DNA of 50,098 bases, taken from the NCBI GenBank assembly GCA_018712725.1, contig DVGN01000072.1, positions 1 through 50,098 on the forward strand. Reading direction: 5' to 3'. The position numbers and the translations under genes are program-made. Below, one piece after another: positions 1-8,710 of this stretch; position 1 is the stretch's first letter; every line of letters starts with the position of its first letter. The notes beneath the pieces were generated by a model that ran no database searches, was not told the DNA's origin, and saw only the letters and a program-made list of their open reading frames with translations. The DNA is from Candidatus Scatosoma pullicola. Lineage in GTDB: Bacteria; Bacillota; Clostridia; Christensenellales; Borkfalkiaceae.

Positions 1-218
1 ATTGGAACATCGTGCAGATCCGCCTCATGGACGAGAACGGCAGGCCGGACGGCTACACCGAGATCGACACGGAGGCGATCGTTTGCATCGACACGGAATC
101 GGAGTACGAAAGGTATCTCGAAGCGCTTTCCTCCCTCGAAGGCGGGGAGCCGGACAAGGGCAGGAAGAAAAAGGACGGGGAAGGGGAAAACGTCATTTCT
201 TTTCCTTTCGGAAAGTAA
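1..218 (+). CDS. C-terminal end of an unidentified protein (5' partial)
   Basis: The reading frame is open from the first base and stops with TAA at 216-218, giving about 71 visible residues. I therefore treat it as the tail of a gene that starts upstream, although a GTG at 12 could be an internal start. The fragment is acidic, then changes near its end to a Lys/Gly/Glu-rich tract and finishes with the residues SFPFGK. There is no signal peptide, membrane segment or recognisable motif in the visible part. The next gene starts 20 bases downstream on the same strand, so the two are probably co-transcribed. Function unknown; the call rests on the open frame, the close spacing and the fact that no better overlapping frame exists. 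Confidence 0.55.
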   Translation, partial: WNIVQIRLMDENGRPDGYTEIDTEAIVCIDTESEYERYLEALSSLEGGEPDKGRKKKDGEGENVISFPFGK

Positions 219-238
219 ATCCGGACGGGAGGGAGAAG

Positions 239-1024
239 ATGAGAGATTTTATCGTGTGCTTTTTGCTGCAAAGCCTGCTTTTCGTCGGCGGCATCTTCCT
301 GTTCGGATACCTGATCGGGCTCTGCAACCGCCGCTTTTATGCGAATTTCGGGCGGCACGGCAGGGCGGTCTCCGTCCTCACGGGATTGATCGGCCCCCCC
401 GTCCACGAAGGGGCGCACGCCCTCGCCTGCCTGCTTTTCGGACATCGGATCGTGGAAGTCAGGCTATTCTCGCTCGATCCGGACGACGGCGTTCTGGGCT
501 ATGTGCGGCATTCCTATAACCCCAAGAGCTTTTATCAGCGCCTGGGGAATTTTTTCATCGGCACGGCGCCCATCGTCGTCATCTCTTTGCTTTTGGCGTT
601 CGTCGCATACCTGGTATTGCCGGAAATGTTTTTTGACGTGCGGGACGAGCTGTTTTCCGCCGATTTTTCGGACGGATTTTTCCCGGCGCTCGGCGCCTTT
701 GTCCGCGGATTCGGGGCGATATTCTCCTATGCCGGGGAAGGGCGGTGGTGGATATTGCTCGCCGTCGGCATGCTCTTTTGTCTGCATATGAGCCTCAGCC
801 GCCAGGACGTGAAGGGGGCGCTGGGCGGGCTGCTCTTTCTCCTTTTGCTGTTCGCGGCGGCGGACGCGGTTTTGCGGCTTCTCGGGCGGGAGCTGCTCTT
901 TGTTTTTACGGGATATTTTCTCGCGGCGGCGGGGTTTATGAATTACTTTCTCGCCATATCCCTCTTGCTCTCCCTCTGCTCCCTGCTCCTCTCCTTTCTC
1001 TTCCGCCCTCTCTGCCGCAGATAA
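239..1024 (+). CDS. Integral membrane protein with HExxH zinc-protease-like motif
   Basis: This is a 261-residue polytopic membrane protein. The start is the ATG at 239, preceded by GGGAGG about six bases upstream; a longer in-frame extension exists but lacks a ribosome binding site and overlaps the preceding gene. Residues 56-60 read HEGAH, a good HExxH zinc site, placed next to a hydrophobic stretch (ALACLLFGHRI). A second short motif, FIGTAPIVV, follows about 60 residues later and resembles the 'GxxP' segment seen in site-2-protease-like and DUF3267-like membrane zincins. The rest consists of several strongly hydrophobic helices separated by short loops. A third ligand (the Asp of the classical M50 motif) is not obvious, so activity is inferred, not shown. 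I see no rho-independent terminator directly after it. Confidence 0.6.
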   Translation: MRDFIVCFLLQSLLFVGGIFLFGYLIGLCNRRFYANFGRHGRAVSVLTGLIGPPVHEGAHALACLLFGHRIVEVRLFSLDPDDGVLGYVRHSYNPKSFYQRLGNFFIGTAPIVVISLLLAFVAYLVLPEMFFDVRDELFSADFSDGFFPALGAFVRGFGAIFSYAGEGRWWILLAVGMLFCLHMSLSRQDVKGALGGLLFLLLLFAAADAVLRLLGRELLFVFTGYFLAAAGFMNYFLAISLLLSLCSLLLSFLFRPLCRR

Positions 1025-1740
1025 TGCCCTCTTTTTTCTGCGCCGGAGGATTTTTTCTCTTTGTCCGGGCGAATAAAATATGTATAAATTATACAAATGG
1101 CGCATAAATGTGCGATTGTGCGAAAAATCGGCGAAAAGCATAAGGGCGACTTATGTATGTTATAAAAAATTATGATAAAAATTTTGCGTGTTATAACTCC
1201 GAACGCTTGCAAAATCCGTCGAATTGTTGTAAAATAGGAATACTTATATATCCATATAAGGAAAAATGAGCGGCGCAGAGAATTTTTACTTTTCCGCATC
1301 GCAGGCGGGAGAGGGTGCGCCGCGGCGCTTTGCTGCCGAAAAGCGGGAACGGATATTACACAGATGAAAAGTTCGGGCGGTCTGTCATCGATTTTGAAAA
1401 TTACAGGGTCGTTGCCGAATCGAATTAGGGAAATATCCGAATCCGCATTCGATGAATAAAATTCGGCGCCGGGCGGGATATGGGGGAAGGCGGTTTTCAA
1501 AGCGGGAGATTCCCGCGGAAAAGCCGCAGGAAAGACTTGGCGGGGGAAATTCCGGAAGGGGTTCCCGGTCAAGTCCGATTTTTCGTGTTCGGTCGAAGAT
1601 GAGCGATTGACAAAGTTCGGCACTCCCGTCGGGAGACGGAAACCGGATGCCGAAGGAAGCGGCTGCTCCGGATATGTCCGGCGAAAGGCGTTTTACTGTA
1701 TTTTTCATTACGGATTTTTTTCGATACCCAAGGAGACTTC
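1025..1740. other. Long non-coding leader region upstream of the protease/peptide-import operon
   Basis: There are 716 bases without a convincing gene between the membrane protein and the giant protease gene. The first third is AT-rich and carries a perfect 15-base palindrome at 1081-1095 (TGTATAAATTATACA), two direct copies of TGTTATAA at 1158-1165 and 1189-1196 (31 bases apart), and an inverted repeat CTTATAT/ATATAAG at 1243-1260. The remaining part is GC-rich with small hairpins, for example CTCCC/GGGAG at 1624-1636. If the promoter at 1207-1235 is used, the mRNA has a 5' leader of about 500 nt. I do not recognise a known riboswitch class. Open frames on either strand here look like chance. 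Confidence 0.5.
1207..1235 (+). promoter_or_regulatory. Candidate sigma-A promoter for the protease/Opp operon
   Basis: TTGCAA at 1207-1212, a 17-base spacer, and TAAAAT at 1230-1235 match the sigma-A consensus at optimal spacing in a locally AT-rich stretch. Two TGTTATAA direct repeats lie just upstream and an inverted repeat lies just downstream. It is the best promoter I can find before the giant protease gene, but it is about 500 bases away from it, so a nearer weak promoter is possible. Confidence 0.45.
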
Positions 1741-4700
1741 ATGAAAGGAGCAATCAAAAAAGGCTGGAAAAAACTGCTTGTGCTGGCGATGACCTGCGTG
1801 TTTTCCGCTTCGACGATGGGCGGGCTGTACCGCTCGTATTCGGAGGCGGCGGAGACTTTGCGCGGGAAGGACGGCAGCGCGTCCGCTTCGGCGTCGGCAG
1901 ACGGCGAACAGGTGGCCGTGCAGAAGATGACCAATATCTCGGACGTGTCCCTTTCGAGCGAGTACGCTCTCAACGCGGAAGGGGAGACGGCGGGGACCAT
2001 GTATGACGACAACGACATCGTCACCGTCATCGTCAAGCTCAAGGACGAATCCATGCTGTCCAAAGCGACCTACGACGCGGGCATGAACGTGGACGAGTAT
2101 GCCCTCACCGAAGAAGGAATACGCTATAATCTCGAATTGCAGAAGAGCAGGGACGGGTTCATCCGTTCCAATTCCGCCAAGCTGCTTTCGGTCGGATACG
2201 AGTATTCCACCATTTTCAACGGCTTTGCGGCGGATATTTACTACAAGAGCCTCAGCGCCCTGGAAAACGATCCCAACGTCGAGAGCGTCCTCATCAGCGA
2301 GAAGTACGACAAACCGCAGGTGGTGACGGAGAACGACGTCAACGTGTACGAGACGGGTATCTACGATTCGAGCGACATCGATTACGACGGCTCGGGCACG
2401 GTGGTCGCCGTTCTCGACACCGGTCTCGACTACACGCATACGGCGTTCCAAAATCAGCCGACGGGAAATCTCGCGCTGACGATGGACGACGTGAACGCCG
2501 TGTTCGACGATCTCGCGGCGAAGCAGCTGGATGCCGCCAACGAGGACAACGTGCGCGATCTGCGTGCGGAGGACCTTTATTACAGCGACAAGGTTCCCTT
2601 CATGTACGACTATGCGGACAGCGATTCCAACGTCTATCCCGTGAACGACCACGGCACGCATGTCGCCGGCGTCATCGCGGGCAAGGACGACGTGATCACG
2701 GGCGTCGCCACGCAGGCGCAGCTCGCCATTTTCAAGGTGTTCGGAAACGAGGACGAAGGGGCGCCCCAGGAAGCGATTCTCGCCGCGCTCAACGATGCCA
2801 TCCTCCTGGGCGTGGACGCAATCAACATGAGTCTCGGCTCCTCCTGCGGCTTCTCCCGCGCCACGGACGAAGACGCGACCAACGAAATTTACGACGCCAT
2901 CAAAGAATCGGGCATCTGCCTGATCGTCGCGGCGAGCAACTCCTACAGTTCCGCGCAGGGATCGACGAACGGCGACACCAACCTCGCCTCCAATCCCGAC
3001 TCGGCGACCATCGGCTCCCCGTCGACGTATGACGCGGCGATCTCCGTCGCCTCCATCAGCGGCGTCAAGAGCAAGTATTTCGTGGCTGACGGCACGGAAG
3101 AGATCTATTTCACCGAAGGTGCGCTGCTCAACGGCGACACCAAGGACTTTGTCGGCGAACTTCTGGGCGGGCAGACGGAGGCGACCTTCGAATACGTCGT
3201 CGTTCCCGGCATCGGCGGCGACAACAACTATACCGGCATCGACGTCGAAGGCAAGATCGCGGTGGTGCGCCGCGGCAGCAACACCTTCGAAGAAAAGATC
3301 GACGCGGCGGAGCGCAACGGCGCCGCGGGCGTCATTATATATAACAACGTCTCGGGCGTCATCAGCATGTCCGTGGGCGACGCGAAGATCCCCGCCTGCT
3401 CCATTCAGATGGACTATGGCAACTATCTCGCCGAACAGGGTTCTGGCACGATGCACTTCTCGACGGAGTACCTCGCTGGTCCCTTCATGTCCAACTTCTC
3501 CTCCTGGGGGCCCAAGGCGGAGCTGGAACTTTCCCCCGACATCACGGCGCACGGCGGCGAGATCTATTCCGCCGTCCGCGGCGGGTATGACACCTATTCG
3601 GGCACGTCCATGGCCAGCCCCAACATGGCGGGCGCGACCATTCTCGTGCGCGAATACGTCAAGCAGAACTATCCCGAACTTTCCAACTACGAGATCACCG
3701 AACTCACCTATCAGCTGATGATGAGCACGGCGACCATCGCCCGCAACGAAGTGGGCAATCCCTACTCCCCGAGAAAGCAGGGGGCGGGGCTTGCGGACAT
3801 CGCCAGCGCCATCGACACCAAGGCGTATCTCTACGTCCCCGGTCAGAACAAGACCAAACTGAGCCTCGGCGACGACGTGGATAAGACGGGCGTATATACC
3901 CTTACCTTCAACCTCAAAAACCTTTCGGGACAGGCGGTTTCCTACCGCATCGATCCCATCGTCATGACGGAGAGCATGTCTTCGGACGATATGACGGTCG
4001 CGGAAATGGCGTACCTCTTCGAAGACGCCTCTTACGAATATTCCGTCGAAAACGGCACCCTTTCGGGGGACGTCGTCTCGGTGGGCGGCTACGGCGAATG
4101 CGTCATCACCGTCAAAATCACCCTGTCCCAGGCGGACAAGGACTATCTCGACGAACATTTCGTCAACGGCATGTACGTCGAAGGCTATGTACGTCTCCTG
4201 TCCCTCAACGCGGACGGCATCGGGCTGAACATTCCCTATCTCGCCTTCTACGGCGACTGGACGCAGGCTCCCCTTCTCGACGTGACGGCGTATGAAGTGG
4301 GCGCCTCTCAGGAGGACGATTCCGTCCTCGAAGAGGACAAACTCGAGCCGGACGTGTACGCGACCGTGCCCATGGGCGGCTTCCGCTATGCGGTCAGCTC
4401 GGACGAATACGAAGAGACTTATTACTATCTCGGCGGCTTCGGCTACACGCTCGCCGACGGGTACGAGATGCCCGCGATCATAGAGGACAAGGCGGCGATC
4501 TCCAATAATATGGACGCGACCTATTCGCTGTACTGCATTTCGGCGGGGCTTTTGCGCAACGCAAAGTATGCCAAAATGCAGATCGTCGATTCGCTGACGG
4601 GCGAAGTGGTGTTCAGCAAGGTTTCGGAGAACAACCGCAAGTCCTATTCCAACGGCGGCTCGCAGGTGGGCGGCTATGTGGACGTCGGCTTCTACGTCAA

Positions 4701-7700
4701 CGAATACAATCTCGAAAACAACCGCAAGTACACCTATTCGATGGTCTGCTATCTCGACTATGACGAGCACGAGCAGCACAATCTGAAAAATACCTTCTCG
4801 TTCAGCTTCTATATCGACAACGAAGCGCCCACGATGGTGGAGGAGGATACCCGTATCCGGGTGAACACCAATTCCAACGGCGACATCACCTCCCGCTCGC
4901 TGAACATGTATGTGTACGACAATCACTACATACAGGGGTATTTCATCTATACCTATTCGAGCATTTCCGCCGACGGGACGGTCAACGATCAGGAAGCGCT
5001 GATCGACGGCTGCATCCCCGTGGACGGCGAGAGGAACACGACGACCGCCGTCTCTCTCAACATTACCAATATCTATAACGATATCCTGAAAAAGGGCGGC
5101 AAAGTGATGGTCGAATTTATCGACTATGCGAAAAACCGCTCGACGTACACGATCGATCTGAATACCCTCGCCAAGCCGGTCACCGACATCCAGCTGAGCA
5201 ACGAGAACAGAGATTCCTACACGCTGCGCATCAATCGTCAGATCAATCTCAATACCTTCATAGACGTGACGCCCGAAAACACCTATGTCGAAGATCTCAT
5301 CTGGACCTCTTCCGATCCGGAAGTCGCCGAGGTCAAAGACGGGCTCGTGACCGGTCTGAAAGCGGGTACGGCGGTCATCACCGTGACCAATGCGGCGGGC
5401 AACGCCAGCGTGCAGATCACGATCACCGTTTCGGAGACGGGGGGCAGCGATTCCGTCACCCTCTCCGCCCTGGAGCTGAACACCAACGCGGTCACGCTGG
5501 AAAGGGGAGAGAGCTACGAACTTACCGTGGGATTGAAGCCGTACAATTTCGTACCGCCCGACGACTTCCGCCTCAACTGGAACTCCACGAGTACCTACTT
5601 CCGCGTGGACGTCAGCGAAGACGGCATGTCGGCGACGATCACCGCGTTAGAGTCGGGCAGCGGCTCCATCATGGTCTCCGCGAGCGGTATCTCCGCGCGC
5701 TGCCAGGTGACCGTCGAGGAAGAATATGAAATGGAAGGGCATTATCTGCGCTCCTATACGGGCAGAGGGGACGAGAACGGGGTCGTGGAGATCCCCGACG
5801 ATCTCGGCATCACCTACATATACAGATACGCCTTCTACGGAAACGACTACATCACCAAGATCATTCTGCCCGAAGGGCTGGAAGTCATCGAAGAGGCGGC
5901 GATTTACGCCTGCGAAAATCTCGAAGAGGTGGTATTCCCCGATTCGGTCACGCAGATCGGCAGATTCGCCCTCGGCTGGAATCCGTCGCTGAAAACGGTC
6001 ACGGGCACCATCCCCACGATCGGCGACCTCGCGTTCTATAACTGTCCCAGCCTGGAGAACATCGACCTTTCGGGCACGATGTTCATCGGCGAAAGCGCCT
6101 TTGTCGGCGCCGAAGCGCTCACGAGCGTCGACCTCTCCAATACGGTGTACGTCGGCCCGTCCGCGTTCGCGCTCTGCACCGGGCTCACCGACGTCGTCAC
6201 GAGCGGGAATACGGTGATCGGCAGCTTTGCCTTCCAGCAGTGCACCGGGCTCACCGATCTGGAAATCAATTCCGCGAAGATCGGCACATATGCCTTCTAC
6301 GGCTGTACGTCGCTCGAAAGCGTGACCTTCAACAACGCCGTGGAGACGATCGACGACGCCGCGTTCTATAACTGCGTATATCTCAGGGAGGTCAACTTCC
6401 GTTCGAGCGTGCGCGTGATCGGCAGTCTGGCTTTTGTAAACTGCGTCTCCCTTCCCTCCGTCCGCATTCCGGACGGCCTGGAAAGTCTCGGCGACAGCGC
6501 TTTCGGAAACTGCGTCTCCCTCGCCGAAGTCATCGTCTCCAAGACCGCCAAGCTCTCTTCGCTCGGCAACGCGATTTTCGTCGGGGATTCGGGGTTGACT
6601 TCCTTCACGCTGGAAGGCGGCTCGGCTTACCTCGCCGTTGCGGACGGCATCCTCTACGATAAGGCGATGCGGGAACTCAAACTCGTTCCGGAAGGATATT
6701 CCGGGGCGGTGGATGTGCCCGACGGCGTCGTGAAGATCGGCGATTATGCCTTCTCGGCGCTGCAAAACGTGACTTCCGTCGACCTTTCGGGCGTGGAGGA
6801 GATCGGGACGGGCGCCTTCTGCGACTTCGCCTGCGAAGACATTCAGCTCGGCAGCGACGTCCGGCGGATCGGCGACGAAGCGTTTGCCGGTTCGGACATC
6901 GCGCTGCGCGCGCTGCCCGCAGGGGTGGAATACATCGGCGCGTCCGCCTTCGAAGGCTGCGCCAATCTCGCGGCGGGCACGCTCGTCCTGCCCGAATCCC
7001 TGACCTGGCTCGGGGAAAAGGCATTTAAGGACACCGCGGGCATTACGGGCGTACAGTTCAATTCCGTCCTTACGGAGATCCCCGCAGGGCTGTTTGACGG
7101 CAGCGCGGATCTCTCCGAAATCGATTTTGCGAACATAGCGGAGATCGGCGACGAAGCGTTTGCGAACTGCACGTCGCTGACGGCCGTCGTCCTGCCCGAC
7201 ACGGTGAAAGATCTGGGGCTGGGCGTGTTCCAGGGCAGCACGGCGCTCGTTTCGGCGACCCTGCCCGACGGCTTGTCCGCCCTGCCCGCGTTCACTTTCT
7301 TCGGCTGTACCTCTCTGCGCACGGTGACCTTGCCCGATTCCGTGACGGAGATCGGGGAGAGGGCGTTTTACGGCTGCGGCGCTCTGACGTCGTTCGACTT
7401 TGAAACCATCACGGCGGCGGGCATCGAGTCGTTCGTGGGCACCAACCTGACCGAACTCTCCGCGCCCGTTCTCAAAACGGTGGGCTCGGCGGCGTTTGCG
7501 GGCGTTTCTCTTACGAGCGTTTCTCTGCCCGAAGCGACCGAGATTTACAGCTATGCCTTCCGCGACAGCGTGACGCTGACCGATTTCAGCGCTCCCAAGC
7601 TGGAGACGCTGGGCGCCTATGCGCTCGCGGGGACGGGGATTTCCGCATTCTCGTCCGACACGCTGAAAACGGCGGGGGCGTATGCGTTTGCCGATAACGG

Positions 7701-8709
7701 CAATCTTACTTCCGTCTCCCTGCCCGCGCTGACGACGCTCGGCGACCGCGCCTTTTCCGGTACGCGGATCACTTCCTTTGAGGTGGGTGCGTCTCTGTTG
7801 CCCGAAGATCCCGATCTTCAGACGGAGAGCGGGCTTGTGTCCACGGCGTTTGTCGGGGCGAGCCGTCTCGGAGAGTTTACGGTCGCGGAGGGGAACGGCG
7901 TGTTCGAAGCGGTCGAGGGCGTTCTGTACAGACATCTGACGGTGGACGACGGGACGGTGGCGTTCGAATATCTCGAACTCATCTCCTATCCCGCCTATCG
8001 GGACGAAGGCGCCTACACCGTTGCGGACGACACCTTGCGGATCGCGCCGTATGCTTTCTATGGTGCGGCAAATCTCGACAAGGTGACGCTGCCCGCGACG
8101 CTGCAGTCCATCGGCGCGTCCGCCTTCGAAGGCTGCACCTATCTCTATAAAGTGACCTTCCTGTCGGCGCAGGCGCCCGCTCTCGAAGGGGAGTACGACG
8201 GAACGGACGGCACCGCTTACAAGAATTTCGTGGGAGGGATCGGCTCCGTGCCCGACCTGACGGCGGAGATCCCCTCCAACGCGACCGGTTACGACACCCG
8301 CGTCTGGACTTCCTATTTTGCGGAGTTCGTGCGTTCGGATACCGCGTCGCCCACGCAGAACACGATGTATCTCGTCGCCCTCATCGACACGATTCCCGAC
8401 GCGGTGACGGAATCCGACCGCGCGCTCGTCGAACAGTGCCGCACTCTGTATAATTCCTACGATTCGACCCAGCAGGGCTTTGTCACCAACATCGCCAGGC
8501 TGGAAGCGGCGGAGGACGCGCTCGGCATCGACGCAGACGATCCGGGCACGACGCCGGACGACAGCACCGACAGCACCGACAATCAGGGCGGCACTTCGTC
8601 GTCGGACGGCGGATCGGGCTGCGGAAGCGCTTTGGGCGTTTCGGTTCTTGTGCTGTTCGCGTTGGCGGCTTGCGGGACGGTTGTCCTGAAATCCAGGAGG
8701 GAGAAATAA
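1741..8709 (+). CDS. Giant surface subtilisin (S8) protease with PA, BIG2 and BspA-like LRR domains
   Basis: This 2322-residue protein is predicted to be exported and anchored at the cell surface. After an N-terminal signal segment, a peptidase S8 domain carries the full catalytic set: Asp226 in the VLDTG motif, His304 in HGTH, the oxyanion Asn400 in AASN, and Ser623 in GTSMASP. A PA-like insert sits between Asn and Ser (about 470-575, with VEGKIAVVRRG), as in lactocepin and C5a-peptidase type enzymes. After a linker region of beta-sandwich character come two BIG2-like domains (about 1146-1325). From about 1330 to 2200 there are dozens of LRR_5 (BspA/TpLRR) repeats of the form 'FxxCTSLxxVxLPDSVxxIG'. 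The C-terminus is a Thr/Ser/Asp/Gly linker, one hydrophobic helix (about 2295-2316) and a short basic tail; no LPxTG is present. AAGGAG precedes the ATG at 1741. The next gene begins one base after the stop. Confidence 0.93.
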   Translation: MKGAIKKGWKKLLVLAMTCVFSASTMGGLYRSYSEAAETLRGKDGSASASASADGEQVAVQKMTNISDVSLSSEYALNAEGETAGTMYDDNDIVTVIVKLKDESMLSKATYDAGMNVDEYALTEEGIRYNLELQKSRDGFIRSNSAKLLSVGYEYSTIFNGFAADIYYKSLSALENDPNVESVLISEKYDKPQVVTENDVNVYETGIYDSSDIDYDGSGTVVAVLDTGLDYTHTAFQNQPTGNLALTMDDVNAVFDDLAAKQLDAANEDNVRDLRAEDLYYSDKVPFMYDYADSDSNVYPVNDHGTHVAGVIAGKDDVITGVATQAQLAIFKVFGNEDEGAPQEAILAALNDAILLGVDAINMSLGSSCGFSRATDEDATNEIYDAIKESGICLIVAASNSYSSAQGSTNGDTNLASNPDSATIGSPSTYDAAISVASISGVKSKYFVADGTEEIYFTEGALLNGDTKDFVGELLGGQTEATFEYVVVPGIGGDNNYTGIDVEGKIAVVRRGSNTFEEKIDAAERNGAAGVIIYNNVSGVISMSVGDAKIPACSIQMDYGNYLAEQGSGTMHFSTEYLAGPFMSNFSSWGPKAELELSPDITAHGGEIYSAVRGGYDTYSGTSMASPNMAGATILVREYVKQNYPELSNYEITELTYQLMMSTATIARNEVGNPYSPRKQGAGLADIASAIDTKAYLYVPGQNKTKLSLGDDVDKTGVYTLTFNLKNLSGQAVSYRIDPIVMTESMSSDDMTVAEMAYLFEDASYEYSVENGTLSGDVVSVGGYGECVITVKITLSQADKDYLDEHFVNGMYVEGYVRLLSLNADGIGLNIPYLAFYGDWTQAPLLDVTAYEVGASQEDDSVLEEDKLEPDVYATVPMGGFRYAVSSDEYEETYYYLGGFGYTLADGYEMPAIIEDKAAISNNMDATYSLYCISAGLLRNAKYAKMQIVDSLTGEVVFSKVSENNRKSYSNGGSQVGGYVDVGFYVNEYNLENNRKYTYSMVCYLDYDEHEQHNLKNTFSFSFYIDNEAPTMVEEDTRIRVNTNSNGDITSRSLNMYVYDNHYIQGYFIYTYSSISADGTVNDQEALIDGCIPVDGERNTTTAVSLNITNIYNDILKKGGKVMVEFIDYAKNRSTYTIDLNTLAKPVTDIQLSNENRDSYTLRINRQINLNTFIDVTPENTYVEDLIWTSSDPEVAEVKDGLVTGLKAGTAVITVTNAAGNASVQITITVSETGGSDSVTLSALELNTNAVTLERGESYELTVGLKPYNFVPPDDFRLNWNSTSTYFRVDVSEDGMSATITALESGSGSIMVSASGISARCQVTVEEEYEMEGHYLRSYTGRGDENGVVEIPDDLGITYIYRYAFYGNDYITKIILPEGLEVIEEAAIYACENLEEVVFPDSVTQIGRFALGWNPSLKTVTGTIPTIGDLAFYNCPSLENIDLSGTMFIGESAFVGAEALTSVDLSNTVYVGPSAFALCTGLTDVVTSGNTVIGSFAFQQCTGLTDLEINSAKIGTYAFYGCTSLESVTFNNAVETIDDAAFYNCVYLREVNFRSSVRVIGSLAFVNCVSLPSVRIPDGLESLGDSAFGNCVSLAEVIVSKTAKLSSLGNAIFVGDSGLTSFTLEGGSAYLAVADGILYDKAMRELKLVPEGYSGAVDVPDGVVKIGDYAFSALQNVTSVDLSGVEEIGTGAFCDFACEDIQLGSDVRRIGDEAFAGSDIALRALPAGVEYIGASAFEGCANLAAGTLVLPESLTWLGEKAFKDTAGITGVQFNSVLTEIPAGLFDGSADLSEIDFANIAEIGDEAFANCTSLTAVVLPDTVKDLGLGVFQGSTALVSATLPDGLSALPAFTFFGCTSLRTVTLPDSVTEIGERAFYGCGALTSFDFETITAAGIESFVGTNLTELSAPVLKTVGSAAFAGVSLTSVSLPEATEIYSYAFRDSVTLTDFSAPKLETLGAYALAGTGISAFSSDTLKTAGAYAFADNGNLTSVSLPALTTLGDRAFSGTRITSFEVGASLLPEDPDLQTESGLVSTAFVGASRLGEFTVAEGNGVFEAVEGVLYRHLTVDDGTVAFEYLELISYPAYRDEGAYTVADDTLRIAPYAFYGAANLDKVTLPATLQSIGASAFEGCTYLYKVTFLSAQAPALEGEYDGTDGTAYKNFVGGIGSVPDLTAEIPSNATGYDTRVWTSYFAEFVRSDTASPTQNTMYLVALIDTIPDAVTESDRALVEQCRTLYNSYDSTQQGFVTNIARLEAAEDALGIDADDPGTTPDDSTDSTDNQGGTSSSDGGSGCGSALGVSVLVLFALAACGTVVLKSRREK

Positions 8710-8710
8710 T

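Noticed and set aside
2-1024. A 340-residue version of the first membrane protein starting from TTG at 2
   Set aside because: The added N-terminus overlaps another open frame, is Arg/His-rich and lacks a ribosome binding site; the ATG at 239 has GGGAGG upstream.
943-1623. A 226-residue minus-strand frame in the long non-coding region
   Set aside because: It overlaps the end of the membrane protein gene and crosses the AT-rich promoter region; no SD or domain is visible.
1236-1740. Riboswitch (for example c-di-GMP) in the long leader
   Set aside because: Conserved core sequences of the classes I can recall are not present; only generic hairpins are seen.
1708-4926. A 1072-codon open frame on the minus strand opposite the protease gene, and similar very long antisense frames opposite other large genes
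   Set aside because: They are compositional shadows of GC-rich plus-strand genes: no ribosome binding site, no recognisable domain and low-complexity His/Val/Arg-rich translation.
5700-8400. DNA-level tandem repeats in the protease and LRR lipoprotein genes
   Set aside because: They follow from the repeated LRR protein units in frame and need no separate explanation.
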